Shown in pieces: positions 1-8,106 of a DNA stretch of 18,447 nucleotides; the stretch's first letter is position 1, and every line of letters starts with the position of its first letter. The DNA lies in NCBI GenBank assembly GCA_013416795.1, contig RQSC01000029.1:291248-309694 (forward strand), written 5' to 3'. The stretch is from Prasinococcaceae sp. CCMP 1430 (Eukaryota > Prasinodermophyta > Palmophyllophyceae > Prasinococcales > Prasinococcaceae). The notes under the pieces were generated by a model. That model worked only from the letters and a program-made list of their open reading frames with translations. It made no database searches and was not told the DNA's origin. The position numbers were made by a program, and so were the translations under genes.

Positions 1-25
1 GGGGGGGGGGGGGGGGGGGTGGGGG
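1..25. repeat. poly-G run at the left contig edge
   Basis: The window begins with 19 G, one T and five more G. A matching G run closes the window at 18419-18447. Both ends therefore lie in homopolymer, which suggests that this is a whole contig where assembly stopped at G tracts. Biological length of the run is unknown. Confidence 0.9.
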
Positions 26-132
26 CAGGCGGGCGGGCGCCGCCCCCTGTGGCGCCACCCCACCCGCGCACGCGCGCAGCCGCCGCCGCCGCACCGGCAC
101 CGCCGCTGAGGCCATAGAACAAACCCTATCAA

Positions 133-140
133 TATAAAAA
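133..140 (+). promoter_or_regulatory. TATA-like box upstream of the golgin gene
   Basis: The octamer TATAAAAA lies in a short AT-rich island (about 113-190) inside otherwise GC-rich sequence. If it works as a TATA box, transcription would start near 160-170 and leave a leader of about 360 bases before the ATG at 525. A telo-box-like AAACCCTA at 121-128 lies just upstream. The assignment rests on position and composition only. Confidence 0.35.
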
Positions 141-246
141 CCCAATAGACGCTCAACGTCAACTTCGGTTCCAAATTCTCAATGATTCAGGAAGGACTTC
201 AGGAAAGACTGAACCCAAACCTAAACCTGACGTCGCTGGCCGGCCG

Positions 247-264
247 CTGCTGCTGCTGCTGCTG
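247..264 (+). repeat. (CTG)6 microsatellite in the golgin leader
   Basis: Six perfect CTG units lie in the probable 5' leader of the golgin gene, upstream of its first in-frame ATG. No coding role is supported. Confidence 0.8.
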
Positions 265-276
265 CGCGAGGCTGTT

Positions 277-309
277 GGGCGGGTGGGTGGGTGGGGTGGG
301 GATGGGGGG
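277..309 (+). promoter_or_regulatory. G-quadruplex-prone tract in the golgin leader
   Basis: At least six runs of three or more G are separated by one- or two-base loops (GGGCGGGTGGGTGGGG and onward). This matches the usual G-quadruplex pattern of four G3+ runs with short loops. It lies on the sense strand of the probable 5' untranslated leader, so it could fold in the mRNA. Function is inferred. Confidence 0.55.
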
Positions 310-524
310 TCGGAGGGCGCCAGAGCGCGCGCTGGGGCCGCGCGGGAGGCGAGACCGCCGCGCGGGGCGCGCGGTCTGTCCCTCCCTCCCGCGCCCTGCC
401 CTGCCCTGCCCTGCACCCGCTCCCCACCCCGCCGCCGTTGGCGTGCCACGGGCTGTGCGCGTGCGGCCGCGCTCGCGCGGGTGCGGCGCGGTGCGGGGCG
501 CGCGGCGGCTCCCTGACGGCGGCG

Positions 525-3500
525 ATGATGGCGGGCGAGACAGTGGAGGCGGGCGGCGCCGTGCTCGCGTCGCCAACGAAGCCGAAGAAGAGCAGCAGCG
601 GCAGCGGCAGTGGGTCCGGCGAGGGGGCGTTCGGCAAGCTCTCGCGCCCGGAGATGGTCAAGCTGTTGACTGAGTCCGCCAAGAAGCTGAAGAAGTATTC
701 GAAGGCAAACGAAGCGCTCAAGAAAACGAACGCGGAACTCGAGCAGGAAAGGGACAGGCTACGCGGCGAGATCGCCGGTGAGGCGGGTGAAGCGCTCTTG
801 AACGACGCCGAGCCATCGACGACACTGCCGCGCAACATCGCGGAGCGGCAACATGCTGAGGCCGAACTCGCACAGGCCGAAATTGCGTGCGCGCGCGCGC
901 GTGCCGAGGAAGTCGAGAGAGAGCTCGAGCAGACGCGCGAAAAGCTATCCAGCATGTCGGGCGGGGTTGACACGGTTGAGGCGCTCGCCGCGGCCAACGC
1001 AGCGAAGGCCGAGCTGAAGGCTGAGATCGACGAGGCTCGGTCGCGTATCGCTGATCTCGGCGCTCAGCTTGCTGCATCGGCGGGCGCGCTGAAGGAGACA
1101 CAGGCTGAGCTTGAAGTACTGAAGGGCCAGCAGGCGGATGCGACCAAGTCCACGGAAAAGGCAGTAGAAACTGCGCGGGCCGAGCTCGAGGCCGCGCGCG
1201 AGGCGCATGCCAAGGAGACGGCGGAGCTGCGCGCTGCTGCTCAGGAGGCCCGCGATGCCCTGGAGGAGATGAAGGCGGACGCCGATGCAACTGCGAGCAG
1301 GGCTGCGGAGCAGACTGCGGTGACAGTTGCCGAACTACAAAAAAAGCTTGATGAGGCTGCAGGCGACGCAAAGCGACAGAAGGCCGAACTTGCCGACTTG
1401 GCAAGAGTCACCGAGGAGGAGCGCGCGGCCGCGATGGCCGAGCTCGAGGCCGAAAGAGCAAGGCGTGCGAAGGAAGGGGCGAAGGCGCAGGAGGCGGCTG
1501 ACGAGGCGAGCCGGACCGCTCGCGAGGCCAACGCGGCTGCTGCCGAAATGGCGCAGAAACTCGAAGACGCGCAGGCAGAGGTGGACAGGCTACGGAAACA
1601 GCAGGCCCAGGAGCTTGGGTCAGCCGGCGAGGCGGCTGAACGATTGCAGGACGAGATGACAACGCTCAGGAAAACCTCCGAGGAGGCCGTTCGCGAGCTC
1701 AAGGCCAGGGCTGCGAGTGACGCCAAGGCCGCTGAAGCTGCGAACGCTGAGCTTGCCTCAAAGCTTGAGAGGGCTGAGGCTGAGGTAGAGTCCCTCACTG
1801 CTCAGCAGACACACGAGGCGGCTTCGGGGAGTGAAGCACGCGCCGAACTCGAGGCGATGCGGGAGAAGCATGCCGAGGATATTGCTGAGTTGCGGGCCGC
1901 AGCGGAGGCGGCCAAGGTGTCAGCGGATGAAGCAGCTGCGAAGCTGAAGGCCAAAGCCGAAAGCACTGCAGCTGAGGCAGCCGAGTCGGCGGCGGATCTC
2001 GCAACAAAATTGGAGGCCGCTCATGCTGAGATAGCGTCGCTGAAGGGAACCATGAGCGCGGCAGGCTCTGCGGAGGAGGCGATTGCGGCGCTGAAGGCTG
2101 AATTTGAGGCGTCACGCGAGGAGCACCATCAAGAGCTCTCCAAGCTGCGCGAGGAGGCGGAAAGCGCAAGAGAAGATGCGGAGAACGAGATGGCGCGCCT
2201 CAAGGCCAGCGTCGACGACGCACAAAGTGATGCAGCGGCTGCGCGCGATGAACTGGCTTCCGCGCGTGCTCGCGCCGAGGGCGCAGGCGAGGCCGAGGAG
2301 GAGGTCGAGCAACTCTCCGAAGAGATTGACGAGCTGCGCGCTACGCTCGCACAACGTGACAAGCAGCTGGAGGAATCGCGCAGGATAGCTTCAAGCAAAG
2401 AGCAGGAGCTGCTTGACGTGCGAGGCACCTCGGACGCTGCAGTGGAGGATGCTCGGCTCAAGTGCGTCGCGCTCGAGGAAGAGCTGGAAGACAAGGTCTC
2501 CTCGCTTCGCCAAGAGGCGGACGACCTGGTGGCGCGGCTCGAGAGTTCGCAGCAGACGGCGAACGCGAACGCGGAACGACTCGCGGAGGTTGAGGCGCGA
2601 GAGGCCGCGGCCAGCCTTGCAACAAAAGAGGAGATCGCCATCCTCACCGAGCAGCTGCGAATCGCCAAAGGCAAGAGCCAGAACATGCAAAGCGGTGTGG
2701 ACTCGGAACGCGAAAAGGTCAAGCATGCGCTCACAGAAATTAAAAAGAGGGCCGACCGCGCTGAGAAGGGTCGCAAAAAGGCCGAGGCGCTCAACGAGAC
2801 GCTCAAAACGCAGGCCGCCACCCAGGCGGACGCCGCTGCGGCGGCGCTCCGCGAGGCGAATGGGCGCTGCGAGGCTGCGGAGGGGGCTGCCGCCGCTGCC
2901 GAAGCCGAGCTCGTCGCGTACCGCGAACGCGCCAGCGCGCTGCTGAAGCGCAAGGACGAGGAGCTCGAGGAGGCGCAAGGCGGTGATGCGCGTGCCCAGC
3001 TCGAACGTGATCTCTCCGATGCGCGAGAGGCTGAGCACAGACTGCAGGCAGAGCTCGATGCGGCCACAGCTCGTGTTGACGCTCTCGTGACGTCCTCAGA
3101 GGCGGCCGCCGCCGACGCCGAAGCCGAGCTCGAGGCGATGGAGGCGAAGCTCCAGGGCGTGCAATCCCGGCTGAAGGCGAAGGAGAAGACGGAACAGCGT
3201 GTAGAGGCTGACCTTCGCGCCAGATGTGCCGAGCTCGAGGGGCGCCTTGCCGAGGCAGAAGGAGCGCTGGCGCAAGCGGATGGCTCATCGACGGGCCCAA
3301 ACCAAGCGCCCGAGGGCCCAAGCTCGCTCTTGGGATCGCCCAGACGCGGCCACGAAAGTGCGCGAAGCAATCCCAGCGTGAGCACCGCATCCGCCGCGGC
3401 GGACGCCGGCTCGCTTGTCACCTTGCGTAGCGAATACAATGCGCTGAAGGAGGAGTTCGCGCACTTCCGTGAGCTGTCCGCCAGCATGCTCGAGGCAAAG

Positions 3501-4076
3501 GACGCCGAAGTGAGTCGGCTGCTGCAGGAGGCTGCGAACATCCGGCTTCAGCCGCGCGCCGCCGGCGTTGGCGTGGGGGGGGCGGCAGTCGACACGACGG
3601 CTGCGAACGGCGGCGCCCTGCAGCGTGCTAACAGCGACATGGAGGCGAAGCTGCTGCAACTCGCCGCTGTGCAGTCGACACGTGACGAGGAGCTCGCCGG
3701 CGCGCGACGCGAGGCGATGGAGGCGATTGCGGAGATGCGCGAGTACGAGTTGGACGCCGAGCGCAACGCGCTGCAGTGCAGCGTGCTCAAGGACGAGATC
3801 CGTGCGCTGCGCCGCGCCGCCGAGCTCGAGCGCATGGGCAAGGAGGTCACCGACATGGAGTACCTGAAATGCACGATCGTCAAGCTGTTGGAGACGGGCG
3901 AATTCGAGGCACTGCTGCCTGTCGTGGCGACCTTGCTCAAGATGTCGCCGGAGGAGGTGAAGCGCATTCGCACCGCATATGAGACGGCTGCGGCGGGTGC
4001 CGTGCCGCTCGCGGGCGCGGCAGCCGCAGCAGACAGCGCAGGGGCGTGGCTGTCTTCCATGTTCGGCGCGTCATGA
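525..4076 (+). CDS. GRIP-domain golgin (long coiled-coil trans-Golgi tether)
   Basis: The 1183-residue protein has no introns. The reading frame is open back to a GTG at 291, but the first in-frame ATG is at 525, with a second ATG directly after it. A basic, serine/glycine-rich head leads into a helix containing KLSRPEMVKLL at about residue 36. Almost all the rest is Ala/Glu/Lys/Arg-rich heptad coiled coil. KL-headed degenerate repeats start at residues 274, 345, 413 and 495. The C-terminus carries a GRIP domain at about 1108-1155: the key Tyr is Y1113 in MEYLKC, followed by LLPVVATLLKMSPEEVKRI. GRIP domains bind the small GTPase Arl1 and anchor golgins on the trans-Golgi network, where the coiled coil captures vesicles. 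A short tail with a WLSSMF motif follows. The gene converges on NDUFA13, 159 bases away. The golgin class is firm; the exact orthologue (GCC88, GCC185 or plant GRIP) is not resolved, because coiled coils align poorly. Confidence 0.9.
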   Translation: MMAGETVEAGGAVLASPTKPKKSSSGSGSGSGEGAFGKLSRPEMVKLLTESAKKLKKYSKANEALKKTNAELEQERDRLRGEIAGEAGEALLNDAEPSTTLPRNIAERQHAEAELAQAEIACARARAEEVERELEQTREKLSSMSGGVDTVEALAAANAAKAELKAEIDEARSRIADLGAQLAASAGALKETQAELEVLKGQQADATKSTEKAVETARAELEAAREAHAKETAELRAAAQEARDALEEMKADADATASRAAEQTAVTVAELQKKLDEAAGDAKRQKAELADLARVTEEERAAAMAELEAERARRAKEGAKAQEAADEASRTAREANAAAAEMAQKLEDAQAEVDRLRKQQAQELGSAGEAAERLQDEMTTLRKTSEEAVRELKARAASDAKAAEAANAELASKLERAEAEVESLTAQQTHEAASGSEARAELEAMREKHAEDIAELRAAAEAAKVSADEAAAKLKAKAESTAAEAAESAADLATKLEAAHAEIASLKGTMSAAGSAEEAIAALKAEFEASREEHHQELSKLREEAESAREDAENEMARLKASVDDAQSDAAAARDELASARARAEGAGEAEEEVEQLSEEIDELRATLAQRDKQLEESRRIASSKEQELLDVRGTSDAAVEDARLKCVALEEELEDKVSSLRQEADDLVARLESSQQTANANAERLAEVEAREAAASLATKEEIAILTEQLRIAKGKSQNMQSGVDSEREKVKHALTEIKKRADRAEKGRKKAEALNETLKTQAATQADAAAAALREANGRCEAAEGAAAAAEAELVAYRERASALLKRKDEELEEAQGGDARAQLERDLSDAREAEHRLQAELDAATARVDALVTSSEAAAADAEAELEAMEAKLQGVQSRLKAKEKTEQRVEADLRARCAELEGRLAEAEGALAQADGSSTGPNQAPEGPSSLLGSPRRGHESARSNPSVSTASAAADAGSLVTLRSEYNALKEEFAHFRELSASMLEAKDAEVSRLLQEAANIRLQPRAAGVGVGGAAVDTTAANGGALQRANSDMEAKLLQLAAVQSTRDEELAGARREAMEAIAEMREYELDAERNALQCSVLKDEIRALRRAAELERMGKEVTDMEYLKCTIVKLLETGEFEALLPVVATLLKMSPEEVKRIRTAYETAAAGAVPLAGAAAAADSAGAWLSSMFGAS

Positions 4077-4235
4077 GTAAGAAAAACGCGCAGGAGCTGG
4101 TGACCACCTGGATGCACGACGCCATCCGTGTGATGTGACGCGAGACGCGAGCGCGTGTGTACAGTCAAAAATGTTTACGTGCGCGCGTTCTCGCGTACGA
4201 GGGCGTGTGGCACATCCGCTTGGGAGCGAGCAATC

Positions 4236-5010
4236 CTACGTGCCGCCACTGTAGGTGTCAAAGCGGTGCTCCGGGGCCAGATACCGCGGGCTCGTCTTCA
4301 GCCATGAGTCGTTCATCTTCCATCCCTTGACGTCCTTCATCTTGAAACGCTCCCACGCGTCCCACATCGACTGCCTCTCCAGGAACCTGTGCCGCGTGCA
4401 GTGGGCGGGCGTGGCAGCGGGCGGCGCACGGTCAGCAAAACGCCCCAGCATGGCGGCGCACACATCCCGGCGCGCGATGCGCGGGGGCGCAAGGCGTTCG
4501 TCGCGCGCTTGCGGCCGCCCCGAAGCGGGGCCCACACCGCGCATTGGCGCACCAGCCTCAGCTCGTATCGTGATTTAGGGTTCGCACCCTGTGCTCGCGG
4601 CGACGCGCCGCGGCGCAGGCGCAGCGCGGCGCGGCGCGGAGCCGGCGCGCAGCAGCACCCAAGCGCTGCGTAAGATCCTCCCGCACCCGCTCGCAAAGCG
4701 CGCCCACTCACTCTTTGTCCTCATACGCCTGCAGGACGGGCGCGGTCACCATCCTGTTGAAGTACCTCTCTTGCTTCTTCGTCCACCACACCTCAGTCGC
4801 GGCCTTCTGGCGGTACATGCCGTAGCAGAAGAGCGTGAACGCGCCCGCCATGAGCAGCGCGCCCGAGGGTCCCGCGTTGGGCATGGAGCGCGAGAAGCGG
4901 ACCGCGGGATACCCGCCCGACGGCGGCATCTCCTGCTTGATTGGCAGCCGGTGGACAGAGTCCACGCCGGACACGCCTGCGCGCCTCGTTCGGATCACAT
5001 AGTCGGTCAT
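4236..5010 (-). CDS. NDUFA13: Mitochondrial complex I subunit NDUFA13 (GRIM-19), two exons
   Basis: The coding sequence is the complement of 4236-4386 joined to 4712-5010, giving 149 residues (human about 144). Exon 1 starts at the first in-frame ATG, 5010. It encodes the family signature KQEMPPSGGYPAVRFSRSMP, followed by one membrane segment (about PSGALLMAGAFTLFCYGMY). Exon 1 ends in AAAGA before a GTGAGT donor at 4711. The acceptor ACAG ends at 4387, and the join rebuilds a Glu codon, giving EDKEFLERQ. Exon 2 carries MKDVKGWK, the counterpart of the family's MKDVPGWKVG, and stops with TAG at 4236. The protein is a single-pass accessory subunit of NADH:ubiquinone oxidoreductase in the inner mitochondrial membrane. 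The 26 residues before KQEMPP are longer than in animals. Upstream, a CA repeat ending in CAG on this strand could mimic or be an acceptor, so an extra 5' exon is not excluded. Its promoter is shared head to head with katG. Confidence 0.93.
4387..4711 (-). other. Spliceosomal intron of NDUFA13 (325 bases)
   Basis: On the minus strand the intron starts GTGAGT at 4711 and ends ACAG at 4388-4387, interrupting a Glu codon after its second base. Removing it joins two exons that match the beginning and end of the family. The intron contains a perfect telo-box (TTTAGGGTT on the plus strand, 4574-4582). Confidence 0.9.
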
Positions 5011-5057
5011 CGCGGCCGCCGCAGCGCGCTGCCACACGCGCGTGCGGGCGGCACGCC

Positions 5058-5105
5058 TGTGTGTGTGTGTGTGTGTGTGTGGTGGTGGTGGTGGTGGGGG
5101 GGGGG
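5058..5105 (+). repeat. Compound microsatellite TG, then TGG, then poly-G
   Basis: About eleven TG units (5058-5080) run into five TGG units and then ten G (to 5105). Read from the other strand it is a C run, then CCA units, then CA units ending in CAG, about 48 bases upstream of the NDUFA13 ATG. Such tracts are length-variable and prone to assembly error. Confidence 0.9.
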
Positions 5106-5360
5106 CTCCGCCTCGCCCTCCGCGTCAGCCGGCCGGCCCAAGCGCGGCGCGGCGCGGCGCGGTGTGGCCCCCCTGCACCTCCGCCCGCCCCTCCCCCACC
5201 CCACCCGCACCGAAAAACAATCTCGCTCTTCAAAAAAAAGCTCCTTTTTCTTTTTTTTGCAGGCGTGTGTTTCCAGCCAACACCCATCAAATGATCCACA
5301 AAGCGCTCACGTGGGAGGGAAGCCGTCGGGGCGGCCTGGCGCCCCACCACGCCGCGGATT

Positions 5361-5388
5361 GAGAAAGCGCGGAGACGCAAGCTTTCTC
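5361..5388. repeat. Inverted repeat, 8-base arms
   Basis: GAGAAAGC at 5361-5368 is the exact reverse complement of GCTTTCTC at 5381-5388, with a 12-base spacer. It sits midway in the divergent NDUFA13/katG region, so a dimeric protein-binding site is possible. Confidence 0.5.
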
Positions 5389-5540
5389 TCCGACTGAAGA
5401 AGTGCGCGTTTTTAATTAAAAGAATAAAAAGATTTCTCTTCTTTTTCAGTTTTTTTTTTCCTGACGTTGTTTTTGCTGCTTGGCAACTTGGCATGCCTGG
5501 TGGAGGGGGATGCGACACGGCGCGCGGCGCCGGCCGGCCG

Positions 5541-5698
5541 CAGCCTGTCTGCGGGCGTCCCAGGGGGGCGGCCTCCAATCCGCTCCACAGGGCGCGCGCG
5601 GCGCGCGCCAAAAAAAGGTGCCCGCGCGCGGCGGGGTTGGTTACGGGCTCACGCTCGCGAGCCACAGCCTCTCAGCGGGCGTCCTAGGAGACCGGCCT
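5541..5698 (+). repeat. Pair of diverged 34-base direct repeats before katG
   Basis: Bases 5541-5574 and 5665-5698 align without gaps at a constant offset of 124, with 28 of 34 positions identical. They share CAGCCT, then GCGGGCGTCC, then CGGCCT. The second copy ends 16 bases before the katG start codon. The repeats could be promoter elements or an old local duplication. Confidence 0.6.
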
Positions 5699-5714
5699 TC
5701 GCTCTGCGGGCGCC

Positions 5715-6350
5715 ATGGGGGGCGGCTGCCCGTTCCTGCACGGCGGCATGACGTCGGCGCGCGCGGGCCGCACGCCGCGCGATTGGTGGCCCGAGCGCCT
5801 CGACCTCTCACTGATGCGCCAGCACGGGAGCGGTACGGACCCGATGGGCGCTGGCTTCGACTACCGCGCCGCTTTCGCCAAGCTCGACTACGACGCCCTG
5901 AAGGCGGATCTCGCCGCCCTGATGACCGATAGCAAGGAGTGGTGGCCCGCCGACTGGGGGCACTACGGCCCGCTCTTCGTCAGAATGACGTGGCACATGG
6001 CCGGCACCTACCGTGCTGGTGATGGGCGAGGTGGCGGTAACGCCGGCAACCAGAGGTTTGCGCCGCTCAACTCATGGCCGGACAACGGAAATCTCGACAA
6101 GGCGCGACGGCTGCTGTGGCCAATCAAGAAGAAGTACGGCAACAGCATCAGCTGGGCGGACCTGTTCATCCTTGTCGGGGTCGTGGCGATAGAGTCGATG
6201 GGCGGCCCCGTGATTGGCTTCGGCGGCGGTCGGCCTGACATTTATATGCCTGAGGCAGACACGTACTGGGGCAAGGAAGCGGAGTGGCTCGGTGACAAGC
6301 GCTACGGCGCCACGCGCCAGTCGCTGGAGGCCCCGCTGGCGGCGGTCCAG

Positions 6351-6382
<32 letters not shown>

Positions 6383-7856
6383 CGGCGGCATCCCCGACCC
6401 CCTGCTGAGCGCGCAGGACATCCGCGAGACGTTCGCTCGGATGGCCATGAACGACGAGGAGACCGTGGCATTGGTTGCGGGAGGTCACACCTTCGGGAAG
6501 TGCCACGGTGCGGGCGATGCGGCGCTCGTGGGCCCGGAACCGGAGGGCGCGCCCATCGAGCAGATGGGCTTGGGCTGGAAGAGCGCACACGCCAGCGGGA
6601 AGGGGCGCGACGCCATCACCAGTGGGATCGAGGGCGCGTGGACACCCAACCCCACCACGTGGGACCGCGGCTACTTCGACATGCTCCTCGGGTACGAGTG
6701 GCAGCTAAGCAAGAGCCCCGCCGGCGCGCATCAGTGGGTGCCGGTGGGTGCCGGGCCCGAGCACATGGCGCCAGATGCGGGCGATGCGTCCGTGCGCGTG
6801 TCGTGCATCATGACCACGGCGGACATGGCGCTCGCGAAGGACCCCGCGTACGCGGCCATCTCCAAGCGCTTCCGCGAGGACCACGCCGCGTTCAGCGATG
6901 CGTTCGCGAGGGCGTGGTTCAAGCTGCTCCACAGGGACATGGGTCCCAAGGCGCGATACCTGGGCCCGGACGTTCCCCAGGAGGACTTCTTGTGGCAGGA
7001 CAACGTGCCTGCCGGCAACGCCGACTACAGCATCGACGGCCTGAAGAGCGACCTGCGTTCGAGCGGTCTGAGCGCCGCAGAAATGGCGGAGACCGCCTGG
7101 GCGAGCGCGGCCACCTTCCGTTGCTCCGATTTTCGCGGCGGCGCGAACGGCGCGCGCATTCGCCTCGAGCCGCAGCGCGGGTGGGAGGCAAACAAGCCAG
7201 AACAGCTTGCCAGGGTCCTCGACGTCCTCACGCCCCTCGCCAAGAAGCATGGCGCCAGCGTGGCGGACACCATCGTGCTCGCCGGCGTGGTCGCCGTCGA
7301 GGGCGCGCTCGCCGCCAGCGCCGACGCTGACGTGCGAGCCGTTGACGTGCCCTTCCGTGCTGGCCGTGGCGATGCCTCGCAGGAGGAGACAGACGTGGAG
7401 TCCTTCGCAGTGCTCGAACCGGTCGCAGACGGCTTTCGCAACTTTCTGAAGCCAGGGCTCGGCGTGGCGGCCGAGGAACTTATGGTCGACAGGGCACAGC
7501 TTCTCGGCCTCACCGTGCCCGAGATGGTCGTGCTCGTCGCCGGCCTGCGCTCGATGGGCGTGAGCTCCGATGGGAGAGGCCTGTTCGCAGGCGGCGAAGC
7601 GCAGGGCCTGTCCCCGGCGTTCCTCAGCACGCTGATGGACACGATCGAGTGGCGCAAGACTGGCGAGGACGCATTCGAAGCACACGGCCCAGGGGGCACC
7701 ACGCTCACTGCCTCTCGCTGCGATCTCATCTTCGGCAGGCACTCGGAGCTACGCGCGGTCTCCGAGGTGTACGCGCAAGACGACGCCCCCGCAAAGTTCG
7801 CGCGAGACTTCGTGGCTGCGTTCGACAAGGTCATGGAGAACGGCAGGTTCGACTGA
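5715..7856 (+). CDS. katG: Catalase-peroxidase KatG
   Basis: The 713-residue, uninterrupted frame starts at an ATG in good context (GCGCCATGG), and the N-terminus CPFLHGG then [10 protein letters not shown] fits bacterial KatG starts. It is a haem enzyme that breaks down hydrogen peroxide by catalase and peroxidase activity. The N-terminal peroxidase half has the distal set R90, W93 and H94 (VRMTWH), the proximal haem ligand H258 (GGHTFGK), and Y217 (IYVNPEGP) and M243 (RMAMNDEE). W93, Y217 and M243 form the family's covalent Met-Tyr-Trp adduct needed for catalase activity. The conserved DAITSGIE segment is present. The C-terminal half is the usual haem-free duplicate, ending NGRFD, and the length is typical. 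No signal peptide or membrane segment is apparent. The gene lacks introns while two neighbours have them, which suggests acquisition from bacteria followed by adaptation to host composition. Introns in neighbours and shared GC richness argue against contamination. Confidence 0.97.
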
Positions 7857-7985
7857 CACGGTTGAATGCCTCACACCCGAGACGCCCCTCCGCCCGTGGC
7901 AGCCTTGGCAGTGCCGAGACTGGGGCCTGAGAGCTACCATCGATGACACGTCGAGATAGTGCGTAGGAACTACCAGCTGTTCCCC

Positions 7986-7993
7986 TATAAGAA
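7986..7993 (+). promoter_or_regulatory. TATA-like element upstream of the Rab gene
   Basis: TATAAGAA lies in the 250-base gap between the katG stop and the Rab ATG, 121 bases before the start codon. Position fits a core promoter, but the match is loose. Confidence 0.25.
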
Positions 7994-8106
7994 AGAAACA
8001 GAGTGCTGGACACGTGCATTTGATTGTGTAGGGAGTGCCGCGATTGCAAGCGCCGCAGAGGCAAGTTGGAATAACCGCCAGACGGCGCGGTGCGCGCGCG
8101 GCGCCG

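Larger units (their letters stand above)
5011..5714. promoter_or_regulatory. Divergent promoter region between NDUFA13 and katG
   Basis: The 704 bases lack a credible gene. In order they contain a TG/TGG/G microsatellite (5058-5105), a cluster of A and T runs (5230-5262 and 5408-5460), an 8-base inverted repeat (5361-5388) and a diverged direct repeat (5541-5698). Two pyrimidine tracts ending in CAG on the plus strand (ending 5262 and 5449) resemble splice acceptors, so a leader intron for katG is possible. No clear TATA box stands out. Confidence 0.5.

Noticed and set aside
291-524. N-terminal extension of the golgin frame back to 291
   Set aside because: The frame begins with GTG, not ATG, and encodes low-complexity Gly/Arg/Pro from leader sequence. 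The first in-frame ATG is 525.
2129-3541. 470-codon open frame on the minus strand opposite the golgin
   Set aside because: It is a Ser/Ala-rich antisense shadow of the Ala/Glu-rich coiled coil, produced by GC-rich codon use. It contains no recognisable domain.
5058-5105. CRISPR-like or other designed repeat array
   Set aside because: It is a simple compound microsatellite with no spacers. No CRISPR array, transposase, integrase or viral gene was seen anywhere in the window.
4591-5397. 268-codon plus-strand frame across the NDUFA13 exon and promoter
   Set aside because: It overlaps the NDUFA13 coding exon on the other strand and runs through a microsatellite. It shows no domain.
5480-5932. 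150-codon plus-strand frame overlapping the katG start
   Set aside because: It is in a different frame from katG and low-complexity. katG has a clear start and matches its family.
5715-7856. Bacterial contamination as the source of katG
   Set aside because: The gene shares the local GC richness and is flanked on both sides by intron-bearing eukaryotic genes in one continuous sequence. Read evidence would settle it.
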